In this document: piece after piece, positions 46,854 to 59,000 of the stretch
How the letters are laid out: each line of letters opens with the position of its first letter
How positions within the stretch are numbered: the stretch's first letter is position 1
Source of the DNA: Hemileia vastatrix
Taxonomy: Eukaryota; Basidiomycota; Pucciniomycetes; Pucciniales; Zaghouaniaceae
Direction: 5' to 3'
NCBI GenBank assembly: GCA_030280995.1
Contig: JASXTE010000009.1
Span: forward strand, 32,138,501-32,202,500
DNA: 64,000 nucleotides
Position numbers and translations under genes: made by a program
Notes under the pieces: model-generated
Seen by the model: the letters and a program-made list of their open reading frames with translations, nothing else
What the model was told of the DNA's origin: nothing
Databases searched by the model: none

Positions 46854-47501
46854 GGTTGCTAATAGGTTGAAAGGTTCAAAGAAGGAAATTCCAAATATAT
46901 TTTATGATAAAAGGCAAATTCAAGACTTAAATTTATTGTATCATTTATGTGCAGGTAATCTAGGAGATAAGGAAGTTCCTGTTGAAATAACATTAATACA
47001 TTTTGAAGATGATGTCTAGGGACACACTGGATTTTTTTTTAAAATGGTTAAATATTTATTAACATTGGAAAGGCTGGAAAAACTGATAATGATGAATGGG
47101 TGAATATCAAAAGGAAAAAATAAGCATTTTATCTCTCTGGAAGAAGATTAATGAGGAGGAGGTAACCAAATCCTCAATTAGTTATTACTCAAAAGAAAGG
47201 GCAAGAATTTGTTATGAAATCACTGCAAAAATGTCTTAAGCATAGAGTAGCTGGTAAAATTAACAGATGAATTTCTGATAGATTCTGGTGGCCTGGTATG
47301 AAGCTAAACATTAAAAAATGGGTTCAGTAATGTGAAGAGTGTTAAAGGAGAAGTTATTTAAGGACAAAGGAACCTTGAAATGCAACCAGTGAAAACAATA
47401 TTTTTGGTAGGGTTACTTTGGAGTCTGTTCATTGTAAGAAGGGGCGATATAAATATTTTATTGTTGCCAAAGATGACTTATCTGGTTGGGCAAAGGAAGA
47501 T
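46854..47501 (+). pseudogene. Element D linker end and truncated integrase
   Basis: Resumes after the TIR element: CAGNLGDKEVPVEITLIHFEDDV matches CAGDIGDREVPIDVILIDFQDEV of B. The integrase start follows (zinc module remnants, GRVTLESVHCKKGRYKYF with the first catalytic Asp changed to Glu). It stops after LSGWAKED at the F LTR. The remaining integrase, tail and 3' LTR of D should lie beyond F, outside the window. Confidence 0.75.
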
Positions 47502-48668
47502 TATCAGCCGGAATGTCTAGAAGATTGAAGATACAAATAGGAATAATAGAGGATAGAAATGGAAGTAATAAGGTATTAATATGAAATTAAATAAAATAGA
47601 TATAATTTAAGAGAATAAGACGACAATATAGTTGAGATATGACAAATGTTGTAAGTATTAAATTAAATTGCAAATATTATAAATGATAATAAATGTTCAA
47701 AAGCACATCAGTTTAATATTAGTATTATAAATCTTAAGGCAACCTATAATAATTTATATAGTATTTAAATTAGATGTAATGAACTAATAAAAATAGTAAA
47801 TAAAGAAATATATTTAAAATATGTTGAGTGAGTGTATAGTAAGTAAGTCATGAGCTACCAGATGGACTTCCAAAGCTCTTTTATAGGCAAGAGAACATAC
47901 TGGAGCATTCCAATAGTATATAAAAAAAGGTAAAATAATGTGAAATAATTAATTTAAAAGAATCCAATTAAAAAAATAAATCCATGAATAAAAAAGTATT
48001 TTTCCCATTAGTAATCTCTAAAAAAGAATAGAATTTATATAACAATTATTTACGTGAGTATAAAATATATGAGAACTATGAGAAAGAAATCTAAAGAAGG
48101 AATACCAATAGCTAAAAAAGTATAATTAAAATAAAAAGAACTATTTTTACGCTTTTAAATAATCTTAACTAAGTATAAGCATTATTAATTTAACTATTTC
48201 AAGTAAAGTAACTATTAAATTAATTGAACAACTAATTAAGTTAATACAGAAACTTTCTAACATGAGAATTTGAATTGAATCATGTTAAACTAATGTAGTA
48301 ATATTGGTAACAAAATTAAGGGTCACAGAAGCGCCAAATATTGATGGATATTATTATATGATAGGTTGTATTTAGTTTTATATAAATGTTATTATTAAAA
48401 TTGTAATTACTGTGTAAGTTAAATTTACACTTATAATATAATTTTAAATAATTTATTTATACATATAAATCACACCATGATATTATAGAATATTATATTT
48501 GTTTATGTAATACAATTTATTTAATAATAAAATTAAGTATAATATTTTATTTCATTCACAAAACATTTATAATTTTATTTTAAATAATTTTTTGTATTTA
48601 CATAAAGTTATTCCTTTACAGTAATTTATTATATAAATTACTGGACTTCTGAGATAGCCTGGCTGACA
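47502..48668 (-). repeat. 3' LTR of element F
   Basis: 1167 bp, minus strand TGTCAGCC to GGCTGATA (one mismatch in the short terminal inverted repeat TGTCAGCC/GGCTGACA). Extremely AT-rich. Its left edge is the point where D integrase stops. The partner LTR is outside the window, so the ends rest on the terminal repeat and the polypurine tract. Confidence 0.7.
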
Positions 48669-48682
48669 CTCCCTCACTCTAA
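48669..48682 (-). other. Polypurine tract of element F
   Basis: Minus strand AGAGTGAGGGAG abuts the TGTCAGCC LTR start. Confidence 0.7.
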
Positions 48683-48702
48683 AAAAAATAATAAAAAAAA
48701 TG

Positions 48703-49983
48703 TTAAGATTTTTTCTTTTTATACTTTTTTAACAGAGTAGAATGATTTGAAATTTCCTTTCCAGGTACCCATGCATCATGTTCAGATGACTTGTTTTTAT
48801 ATCTCAATAAATATTCAATACCTCTTTCAGAAGTGATAATTCTATCATTGAGAATTTTATCAATTTCTGCAGTTTCTGTGACTTCCTGTGGGTTTTTCTT
48901 AGGTCTTCCCCTTCTTTTGGGAAATAAGTCACTGTTGGAAGTATAAGGTTTAATCAAAGAAATGGGAAAAACAGGATGTTTTCTATCATATGGAGAATAC
49001 AATACTACTTCTACTGCATTATCACCAACCATTTGTTAAACAACAAATGGTCCTACAAAAGGATCTTTTAATTTGTTGTTACCTTGTAAATTGAAATAGA
49101 CAGTAGATATCAACACTTCATCACCCTTGTTAAATGTGTATTCTTTATGGAATTTATCCCATCTTTTCTTTTCATATTCAAATGCTTTATCAATACATCT
49201 TTGAGCATGTTTTCTGAATAGCTGTTGCATTTGCATAAAAGATTTTACACCAGGATGTAGTTCCAACTTAGGTAATTTATTATTGAGAATTTTAGCAGGA
49301 GTATTTGGGACATAACCTAACCAAAGCTCAAAAGGATTTTTCTCAGTGACAGAATGAACAGTACTGTTATATGCAAATTCAAGACCAGGCAAAAGAGTGA
49401 CCCAGTCATGAGTAAATCTGTCATTGTCTTTATATTCTAAACCAAAGGCACAATACCTTCTAATCATATCTTCCAGAGTTTGAATCATCCTTTCAGCTAG
49501 ACCATCTGTCTGAGGATGATGAGCTGTAGATAACTTTAACTCACAGCCACAAATATCCATTAAAGAGGTCCAAAACTCAGAAGTAAATTTTGCATCTCTA
49601 TCAGAGATAATGGCTTTTGGGAATCCAATAATATTAAAAATGGATGACCAGCATAAGAAGGCTAATTTATTTGTGGATACATCTTTGTGGGTTGAAATAA
49701 ATTTACACATTTTTGTGAATCTATCTACTATCACCCAACAAGAGTTATAACTGTCTTTACCTGCTACAGGAAGGCCAGTGACAAAATCCATGTTAATTAT
49801 TTGCCAAGGAGCATTAGGTGCTTCAATATGTTGTAGTAACCCTGCTCTATTACCTGTTAATCTTTTAGATTTTTGGCAAGAATCACAAGATTCAACATAT
49901 AATTTTGTATCTTCAGACATATTAGCCCACCAAGCAGTGTTTTTTATTCTAATCAATGTTTTTTCTAGATCAAAATGACCAGC
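48703..49983 (-). pseudogene. Element F integrase with AT-hook-like segment and chromodomain
   Basis: Zinc module Cys pair (ESCDSCQKSK), core with Asp in INMDFVTGLP, Asp in ISDRDAKFTSEFW and Glu in HHPQTDGLAERMIQ: a complete triad. Then the GPY/F-type module (DPFVGPFVV, followed by a stop near 49036), an AT-hook-like KRRGRPKKNP, and a C-terminal chromodomain (EIDKILNDRII, RGIEYLLRYKNKSSEHDAWVP) ending in KKYKKKKS. Chromodomains of such elements direct insertion to modified chromatin; that is family knowledge. One further stop near 49984 separates the histidine part of the zinc module. Confidence 0.9.
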
Positions 49984-51692
49984 TTATATGTCATCATGAC
50001 AAAGTTTGAGGATAGTTTCTTTCATAGAAGGGGCGATTACAATTACATATGTCAGCTTTCTTCTATAATAGATATAACCATCTTCCATAGAAAACTTTTC
50101 TTTCATCAAAGCACTTTGATATTTTGCAGGAAGAGTTTTAATCAATTCTTGAATTGAAGCATTCTTAGGATCATTTAAGATAGTAACTAATTTATTTAAA
50201 TCAGAATCTTTATCATATGAATCCCATATTAATTGTAATAACTCTTCTTCATTATCAACTATAAATATACCATGGATATGAACAGTATCATCTTCAAGCA
50301 CGTAAGCAGGATTGGAGTCATTATTTGGCAGAGGCAGTCTGGACAGCATATCAACATTGGAGTGAACATTTCTAGCTCTATGGATAATTGTCATCCTTCC
50401 TCTGTATTCTTGAACAGCAAGTTGCCACCTGAACATATGTCTATTAGGTGTTTTCAGGTTTAAGAGGGACTTTACCGCACTACAGTCAGTTACCAACTCA
50501 AACGTTTGGTCATCTAGATATTAATGAAGTTTCTCAAGAGCCCAAACAACTGCTAAGCACTCTAATTGAGTGGCACCATATTTCAATTCACTATTTCTTA
50601 AGGTTCTTGAAATATAACAAATTACAACTTCTGAGGTTTTATCATTAATAATTTGTTTCTGGTGTAAGGCAGCACCTAGACCAACAAAACTAGCATCTGT
50701 ATACAAGAAAAATGGTTTGTTAAAGTCAGGAAGAGCTAAGATAGGGGTTGTCATTAAGCAACTTTTTAAAGTATCAAAAGCTTTTTGACAGTAACTATTC
50801 CATATGAATGCAACATCTTTCCTAGTGAGTTTTGTAAGAGGTAAGGCTATAACTTGATAATTTTTAATATATTGCTTGTAATAGCCACACATACCCAAAA
50901 AACTTTGAATTTCTCTTACAGAGGTTGGTGCTTTCACATTTTGAATTGCAGAAACTTTGTTTTGGTCTACACAAATTTGTAGGCCTGACACAACATGGCC
51001 AAGGACTTTCAAAGATTGAAAACCAAATTTACACTTTTTTAAGGACAAGGTCATATTGATTTCATCCATTTTTTGAAAAACTCTATTCAAGTGAACCATA
51101 TTTTTATCAAAAGTTTTAGAAAAAACTATGATATCATCAATATACACCATGAGCCATCCTTCAATGATTTCCTGATGGAAAGTGTTATCCATGACTTTTT
51201 GGAAAACTGAAGGGGAATTTTTGAAGCCAAATGGAATTCTAATATACTTATATATTCCCATATGAGTAGCAATAAGAAAAAAATTCTGAGAATTTTTCTC
51301 AACTGGAACTTGATGATACCCTTTGTTACCATCCAGACAACTAATAAATTTAGCACCTTGCAAGGTACATGAATTGAAGTAATTCTGGGTAACGGATAAA
51401 TATCATCAATAGTATAAGTGTTTAATGCCCTGTAATCTCCACATAATCTAGCTTTATCCTTATCATAAGAAATCAATACTGGGGAGATGACACAATATTG
51501 GGGGGTGACATCCACTTTTTCAATGATGTTCATTTTTAAAAATGTGGCAATATTATCTTCAATATCCTTCCTTTTTGTTGGAGAAGCAGGATATGGTTTT
51601 TTCCTAAGAGTAGGAGGAATATCATTCAAGTAAAAGGATAAGGTAATTTTTATTTCTTCCTGAACACTTCCTAAGACATGAGAACCATGAGC
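49984..51692 (-). pseudogene. Element F reverse transcriptase and RNase H
   Basis: KKPYPASPTKRKDIE and LCGDYRALNTYTI (fingers), a 2-base frameshift near 51370, CLDGNKGYHQVPV, MPF-type IPFGFKNSPSVFQ, catalytic VYIDDIIVFSK (near 51135), VSGLQICVDQNKV, SFLGMCGYYKQYI. RNase H: LYTDASFVGLGAALHQ, LECLAVVWALEKL, a stop near 50521, then TDCSAVKSLLNLK and NVDMLSRLP. All RT and RNase H catalytic acids are present. The N-terminal end runs into the TIR of the 51696 insertion; the frame picks up again at 62239. Confidence 0.9.
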
Positions 51693-52087
51693 AAACACCA
51701 CAGGAAATCTGGGGGTGAACTGCTAGCAGTTCCCTCTATTTAAAACTATCAGGAATTTGTCAGGAAACTGTTGGGAAACCATCCTGAAACTGTCAGAAAT
51801 ATGTTTTTATATCTGATGAAAAAACATTGAAAAAATAAACTGTCACAGATTGAATCCAGAACAATCCCTCCTTGAGCAGAGCTTAGGAACCACATTGAAC
51901 ATCAGTTAATCTCAGGTTTGGCAAAAGGTTGAACAACATCACTTAGCATACCTTAATATTCAAATATTAAACTTGAATATATGTTGCGTGTACGATATAG
52001 ATGCATATGCATTTGAATTTGCATGGTGGATACTTATTGCATGTTAAAAATTGATGTGAAATGCCTATCTAAAGTGTATGCATAATG

Positions 52088-52300
52088 ACTATGAAGAATA
52101 AATATGCATAAAATATGCATAAAAATATGCATAAAAAATATGCATAGTTATTATGCATAAAAAATATGCATAAAATATGCATAAAAAATATGCATAAAAA
52201 TATGCATAAAAATATGCATTAAATATGCATATTGAATATGCATTAAAAATATGCATATTGAATATGCATTAAAAATATGCATATTGAATACACAAAAAAA
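52088..52300. repeat. ATGCAT repeat tract
   Basis: About seventeen ATGCAT hexamers separated by 4-8 A/T bases, mostly spaced 10-13 bp apart, in the pattern tatgcataaaaa and, to the right, tatgcatattgaa. The hexamer is self-complementary. The open minus-strand frame across it is a by-product of the repeat. Confidence 0.8.
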
Positions 52301-52879
52301 GGTGCATATATGTATATGAATAAAATATATTAATATGCATATAAATCTGTATAATGAATATGCATATTCATATCCATAAATATGCATAATGATTGAAAAA
52401 TGCAAAAAAAATGATGCTTAATGAGTATATTTTATGCATTAATAGAAATATGCAATATGAATTCATATTGCATACAGATAACACTGGCAAACCATTTTGA
52501 CCAAAACTCATACTAAATTTTCATTCTGGACTAAAGGTGTGAGGGAAGGAAGAAAAACAGTCTGACGTTAGAAAAATGCTACATGCACTCATTTTGTAGC
52601 AGAGCAAATGAGAAGTGCTGAATTATGGTTGGTGCCCATAATTTAGTATGATATCATAATTTTATTTAATTGTTTTCAATATTGAAAAGACTTTAGGTCG
52701 GTTGGTATGGATCTAGCTGTGCCAGGGTCTAATCTAATTATTTTAACAATTTCTTAATAATTAATGGGTTTTAATACAAAAACAGGTTGTATTTTTTGTG
52801 GGATATTAAATATCATAAGGTCTTTTGTAAAAAAAACTTATATTGTTCAAAAATATTCCTGAATCAGATGTGGGATAAT

Positions 52880-52965
52880 CACTACAAAAAATTGTAGTAC
52901 TGTGGGCAATAAAATATATGCACAAGCAGTAAAGAAAGGACTGTGTGAACCCTTTTTGTGCAGTG
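52880..52965. repeat. 86-bp inverted-repeat block with CACT ends
   Basis: Left end CACTACAAAAAATTG; inward from the right CACTGCACAAAAAGG. CACTACAAAA-type ends are typical of CACTA transposons in other organisms. No convincing target duplication (aat left, gga right). It may be a tiny MITE or chance. Confidence 0.3.
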
Positions 52966-53063
52966 GGAATCATTAGAGTGGAATTGTGGATGAAAAATAT
53001 AATTCATTATTACCATTTTATTTAATCAAAAATTTTATAATATTAAAAAGAACTATTGATTAA

Positions 53064-56000
53064 TTGGTATTTGACCTTTGTTCCTCACTCATATTTATCA
53101 TTTGATTGATTTTTTGTCACCATTATGTTATTAATATTATAAGTATAGCAAAAACTCGTGTGCCAAATGCATACCGGGTGATGTTACACCTTTTATAATA
53201 TTATTAAATAAAGGTAAAAAAATATGAAAATGATTTGTTTTACAAAAAATAAATTGATATCCAAAAGCAATATGAGGGATAAAAAGGTAAAATTAAAGGG
53301 ATCAAATATGAAATAAAAAATTAAAGTAAAATTCCTGCCATCAAGAGCAAGTAGACATGATGGGGTGAACGCCCACCAGTGGCACTAAACTTGGACTTTA
53401 ATTACTTTTTTGTAAAAATAAAAAAAATCCACTTGAGCTTTACCAAAACTTCAGGATGACAATTTTGCCATATCAAACAACTTCTAGTGCAATCATTGAA
53501 GAAAAATTCATTTTTATTGCAATAGAGAGAATTGATCACATCAGACTGCATGTGACAAAAAGTGTCCAGCACAAGTTCGGCCGAACTTGTGCTGGACACT
53601 TTTATGATGGAGAGTAGCTAGGGTAGAATTTTTCTTCAATTCATCTGGTATTTCTTATAAACATGTCCACTGGTATTTGATCTTTGTGCCTCACTCATAT
53701 TTATCATTTGATTGATTTTTTGTCACCATTATGTTATTAATATTATAAGTATAGCAAAAACTCATGTGCCCAAAGCATACCGGGTGATGTTACACCTTTT
53801 ATAGTATTATTAAATAAAGGTAAAAAATATGAAAATGATTTGTTTTACGAAAAATAAATTGATATTCAAAAGCAATATGAGGGATAAAAAGGTAAAATTA
53901 AAGGAAGAAAATATGAAATAAAAAATTAAAATAAAATTACTGCCATCAAGAGCAAGTAGACATGTTGGGGTGAACGCTCACCAGTGGCACTAAACTTGGA
54001 CTATAATTGCTTTTTTGAAAAATAAAAAAGTGCCAATCTGAGGTTTAACAAAACTTCAGCAGAACCATTTAGCCATATCAAACAACTTCTAGTGCAATGA
54101 TTGAGAGAGAATCAATCACACCAGACTGCATGTGACCAAAAGTGTCCAGCACAAGTTCGGCCGAACTTGTGCTGGACACATTTATGACAGAGAGTAGCTA
54201 GGGAAGAATTTTTCTTCAGTTAATCTGGTATTTCTTAAAAACATGTCCATTGGTACTTGATCTTTGTGCCTCACTCATATATATCATTTGATTGATTTAT
54301 TGTCACCATTATATGATTAATATTATAAGTATAGAAAAAACTCATGTGCCAAATGCATAACAGGTGATGTTACACCTTTTATAATATTATGAAATAAAAG
54401 TAAAAAAATATGAAAATGATTAGCTTTACAATAATTTAAATAGATATTAAAAAAATAGAGAAATAAAAAAGTAAAATTAATCTCAAAGAGTTCAATTCTG
54501 AAAAACAAAATACTAGTAAAATTCTTGCTCTCAAGAGCCAGTAGAAGTGTTGAAACAAATGGGAGCCATCAGGGCTAAATTTTAATAAGTGACCTTTTTT
54601 TATAAAGATAAAAAATTATACACCTGAGGTTGGGAAGAATGACAGGTGGATGATTCATCTAATCAAAACTACTTGTAGTGAAGTTTAATAAAAAAAATGT
54701 TTTTTTGTTGCCATAGAGAGAATTGATCCCATCTGACTGCACGTGACTAAAAGTGTCCAGCACAAGTTTGGCCAAACTTGTGCTGGCAACTTTTATAATG
54801 GAGAGTAGCTTGGGTGTAAATTTTCTTCAGTTCCTTCATCTTGTATTTCTCATAAACATGTCTACTGGTATTTGATCAGTCTGTATCTTTTATATTTATC
54901 ATCCGATTAATATTTTATCACCATTATATTATTAATGTTATTAGTATAGCAAAAACTTGTGTGCCAAATGCATACCATGTGAAGTTATATCTTCAAAAAT
55001 TTTTTAAAATAGACGTAAATAAATATGGAAAGGATTAGTTTTACAAAAATTAAATAGAAATTTAAAAGTAAAAAGAGGAATAAAAGAGTAAAATAAAAGT
55101 CAAAGAGTTCAAATATGAAAAAAATACTAGTAAAATTCCTGCTATCAAGAGCCAGTAGAGGTGTTAAAGCAAATGGGAGCCATCAGGGATTAATTGTAAT
55201 AAGTGACCTTTTCTTTAAAGATAGAAAATCATACACCTGATATTGGGCAGAACAGCAGGTGGATGATTCAGCTAAACCAAACTACTTCTAGTGAAATTTG
55301 ATAAAAAAAATTTTTTGTTGCCATACAGAGAATTGATCCCATCTGACTGCACATGACCAAAAGTGTCCAGCACAAGTTTGGCCAAACATGTGCTTAACAC
55401 TTCCATGATGGAGAGTGGCTGGGTTAGAATTTTTCTTCAGTTCATCTGGTATTTCTTAAAAACATGTCTACTGGTATTATATCTTTGTGCCTCACTCATA
55501 CATATTGTTTGATTTATTTTTTGTCTTAATTATATTATTAATTATATAAGTATAGAAAAAAATTGTGTGCCAAATGCATACTGAGTGATGTTACACCTTT
55601 TATAATATTATTAAATAAATGTATAAAAATATTAAAATAATATATTTTCAAAATTATTAATTGATATCCAAAAGAAATATGAGGAATAAAAAATTAAGTT
55701 AAAGGGATCAAATATGAAAAAAGAAATCCAAGTATTATTGCTAATATCAAATGCCAGTAGAGATGTTGAAGCAAATGAGAGCCATCAGGGATAAATTGTA
55801 CTAAATTGACTGTTTTTTAAAGATAAAAAATTGTTTACCTGTGGTTTGGCTGAGCTTTAGGTGGATAGTTCAGCTATATCAAAATATATCTAGTAAATTT
55901 TCTTATCAAATAATTTTTTTTCATTGCCATAGAGAGAATTGATACCATCTGACTGCACCTGACCAAAAGTATTTAGCACAAGTTCGGCCGAGCTTGTGCT

Positions 56001-59000
56001 GGACACTTTTATGATGGAGAGTAGCTAGGGTGCAGGCCTTCTTCAGTGCAACTGTTATTTTTTTAAAACATGTCAACTGGTATTTGATCTTTCTGTGTTA
56101 TTCATATTTTATTATCTGATTAATTTTTTGTCATTAGAATATTATTAATTTTATTAGTATAGAAAAAACTTGTGCACCAAATGCATTCCATGTTATATTA
56201 CACCTTTTATAATATTATTAAAAAATGTTAAAAAAATATGAAAATGATTCTTTTTCCAAAATTATAAATTAATATCCAAATGTAACATGAGTGATAAAAA
56301 AGTAAAGTAAAAGAGATCAAATATGAAAAAGAAAAATTCAAGGAAAATTCCTGCCTTCAAGAGCCAGTAGAGGTGTTGAAACAAATTGGTGCCATCAGGG
56401 CTAAATTTGATAAAATTTAATTTTTTTTAAAGATAAAAATTTTTTCATCTGAGGTTTGGGAAAACTCAAGGTGGATAATTCAGCCATACCAAACTACTTC
56501 TAATGTAATTATTTAGCATTTTTTTAATGTAATTTCCAGAGAGAGAATTGATCCCATCTGACTGCACCTGAACAAAAGTGTCCAGCACAAGTTCGGCTGA
56601 ACTTGTGCTGGACACTTTTATGATGGAGAGTAGCTAGGGTGGAAGTGTTTCTCAGTACATCAGTTTTTTTTTCAAATTTGTATTGGTTTTTTAACTTTTT
56701 TTTATCATTCATATTTATCTTATAATTAATTTTTTGTCACCATATATATTATTAATGTTTCTAGTATAGCAAAAACCTGCATGCCAAATGCAAAATTGGT
56801 GATGTTACACCTTTAATAATATTATTATATAAAGTTAAAAAAATATGAATATGTTTAGTTTTTAAAAAAATAAATTGATATTTAAAATTAAAAAGAGTAA
56901 TAGAAAAGTAAAATGAAAATAAATGGGATCAAATACGAAATAAAAAATACAAGTAAAATTTTACTATCAAGAGCCAGACGTGGTGTTGGGACATTTGGGG
57001 ACCCATAGGTCAAGACTTGGTCTTAACTTACTTTTATGTATAGCTAACAAATTTTGAGCTGAGGTTTGGACAGACTTCCAGGGGACAATTTTACAATATT
57101 AAACATTCATTACTTCAATAATTGAGTGAAATATCATTTTCATTGCCATAGAGAGAATTTAACTCATATGACTTCATGCAACCAAAAGTGTCCAGCACAA
57201 GTTCGGCCAAACTTGTGCTGGACACTTTTATAATTGAGAGTAGGCATACAGCAAATCTTCTTAAACTCAAAAGGGATTTCTTATAAACATATTCACTGGT
57301 ATTTTATCTTTCTGTGTCATTTAAATTTACCATTTGATTAATTTTTTGTCATCATTATATTATTAACGTTATTACTATAGTAATAACTTGTGTGAAAAAT
57401 GCATACCAGGTGGTGTTCCACCTTTAATCATATATTATTAAATAAAGGTATAAGAGTATGAAAATTATTTATTTTAAAAATTAAAAATTGATATCCAAAG
57501 CAATATGAGCAATAAAAAAGTAAAATAAAAGGGATAAAATAAGAAAAAAAATCTAAGGAAAATTCCCACTATCAATAACAAGTAGAGGTGTTAGATCAAA
57601 TGTGCACCACCAGGGCTAAACTTGGACTATATTTTCTTTTTTGTTAAACCAAAGAAAGTGTCCTGATGAGTTTTGAAAAATCATCAGGAGGAAATTTTGG
57701 CAATATCAAACTACTTATTGTACAATGATTGAGCAAAATGATTTCCACAGAGTAAATTTATCCCATCTGACTGCATGCAACCAAAAGTGTCCAGCACAAG
57801 CTTGGCCGAACTAATGCTGGACACTTTTATGATGGTGAGTATCTAGGGTTCAGGTCTTCTTCAGTTCATCAGGTATTCCTTATAAAAAAATCCACTTGTA
57901 TATGATCTTTCTGTGTCATTCATATTTATCATTTGATTCATTGTTCTTCACCATTATACTATTAATGTTATTAGTATTGAAAAAAATTATAAGCCAAATG
58001 CATACTGGGAGAAGCTACATCTTTAATAATCTTATTAAATAAAATTAAAAAAAATATGAAAAGTATTAGTTTTACAATAAATAAATTGATATTTGAAAGC
58101 AAAAAGAGGAATAAAAAAGTAAAATAAAAGTGATTAAATATGAAATTAAACATTCAAATAAAATTTCTGCCATCAAAGAAAATTTGAGTTTTCAGACCAA
58201 AATTGCACCACCGGTTCTAGATTTGGAATATATTTTCATTTTTTTTAAATTAATAAAAGTGTCCAACTGAGGTTTTCAAAAAAATCAGGAAGATAGTATA
58301 GCAGTATAAAACTACTTCTTGTGCAATGATTGAGCAAAAATTCATTTTAACTTCCATTGAGTAAATTTATCTCATCTGACTGCATGCAACCAAAAGTGTC
58401 CAGCACAAGCTCAGCTGAACTTGTGCTGGACACTTTTATGATGAAGAGTAGCTAGGGTGCAAGTCTTCTTCAGTTAATCTTATATTCATTTTCAAAATGT
58501 CTATGGGTATTTGATCTTTCTGTGTCATCCATATTTATTATTTGATTATTTTTTAGTCACCATTATATTATTAATGTTTTTAGTATAGCAAAAAAATGTG
58601 TACTTAATGTACACTGTGTGATTTTAAAACTTTAATAATATTATATAATAAATGTAAAAAAATGTGAAAGTTATCATTTTTACCAAAATAAAATTGATAT
58701 TTAAAAGCTAAAGGAGAAATAAAAGGGTAAAATTAAAATTAAAGAGATCAACATGAAATAAAGATATTAAGTATAATTTCTGCTATCATGAGCCAGTAGA
58801 GGCTTCAGAAAAAATGGGCACCATCATAGATTAACATGGATCAAATTTGCTTTTTACCAAAGTAAAAAATTGTCTACATTAGGTTTGGACAAACTTCCGG
58901 GGGACAATTTGTCCATATAAAACTACTCTCAGTGCAATGATGGAGTGATCATTCAGTCTCATTTTCATAAAAAGAATTGATTGCATCTGATGGCATGCAA

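Larger units (their letters stand above)
25084..47501 (+). mobile_element. Element D: Ty3/gypsy copy interrupted by a solo LTR, element C and a TIR element, ended by element F
   Basis: Plus-strand 5' LTR, primer site and gag, then protease, RT, RNase H and the start of integrase, in pieces separated by three insertions (26809-27595, 28437-41552, 45625-46850). Removing each insertion with one copy of its target duplication brings homologous codons back together. Integrase stops at 47501 where the LTR of F begins. Many stops; the RT catalytic box and the first integrase Asp are changed. Confidence 0.85.

Noticed and set aside
52151..52405. 84-codon minus-strand open frame
   Set aside because: It is a translation of the ATGCAT repeat tract (repeating MHIF/YAYF residues).
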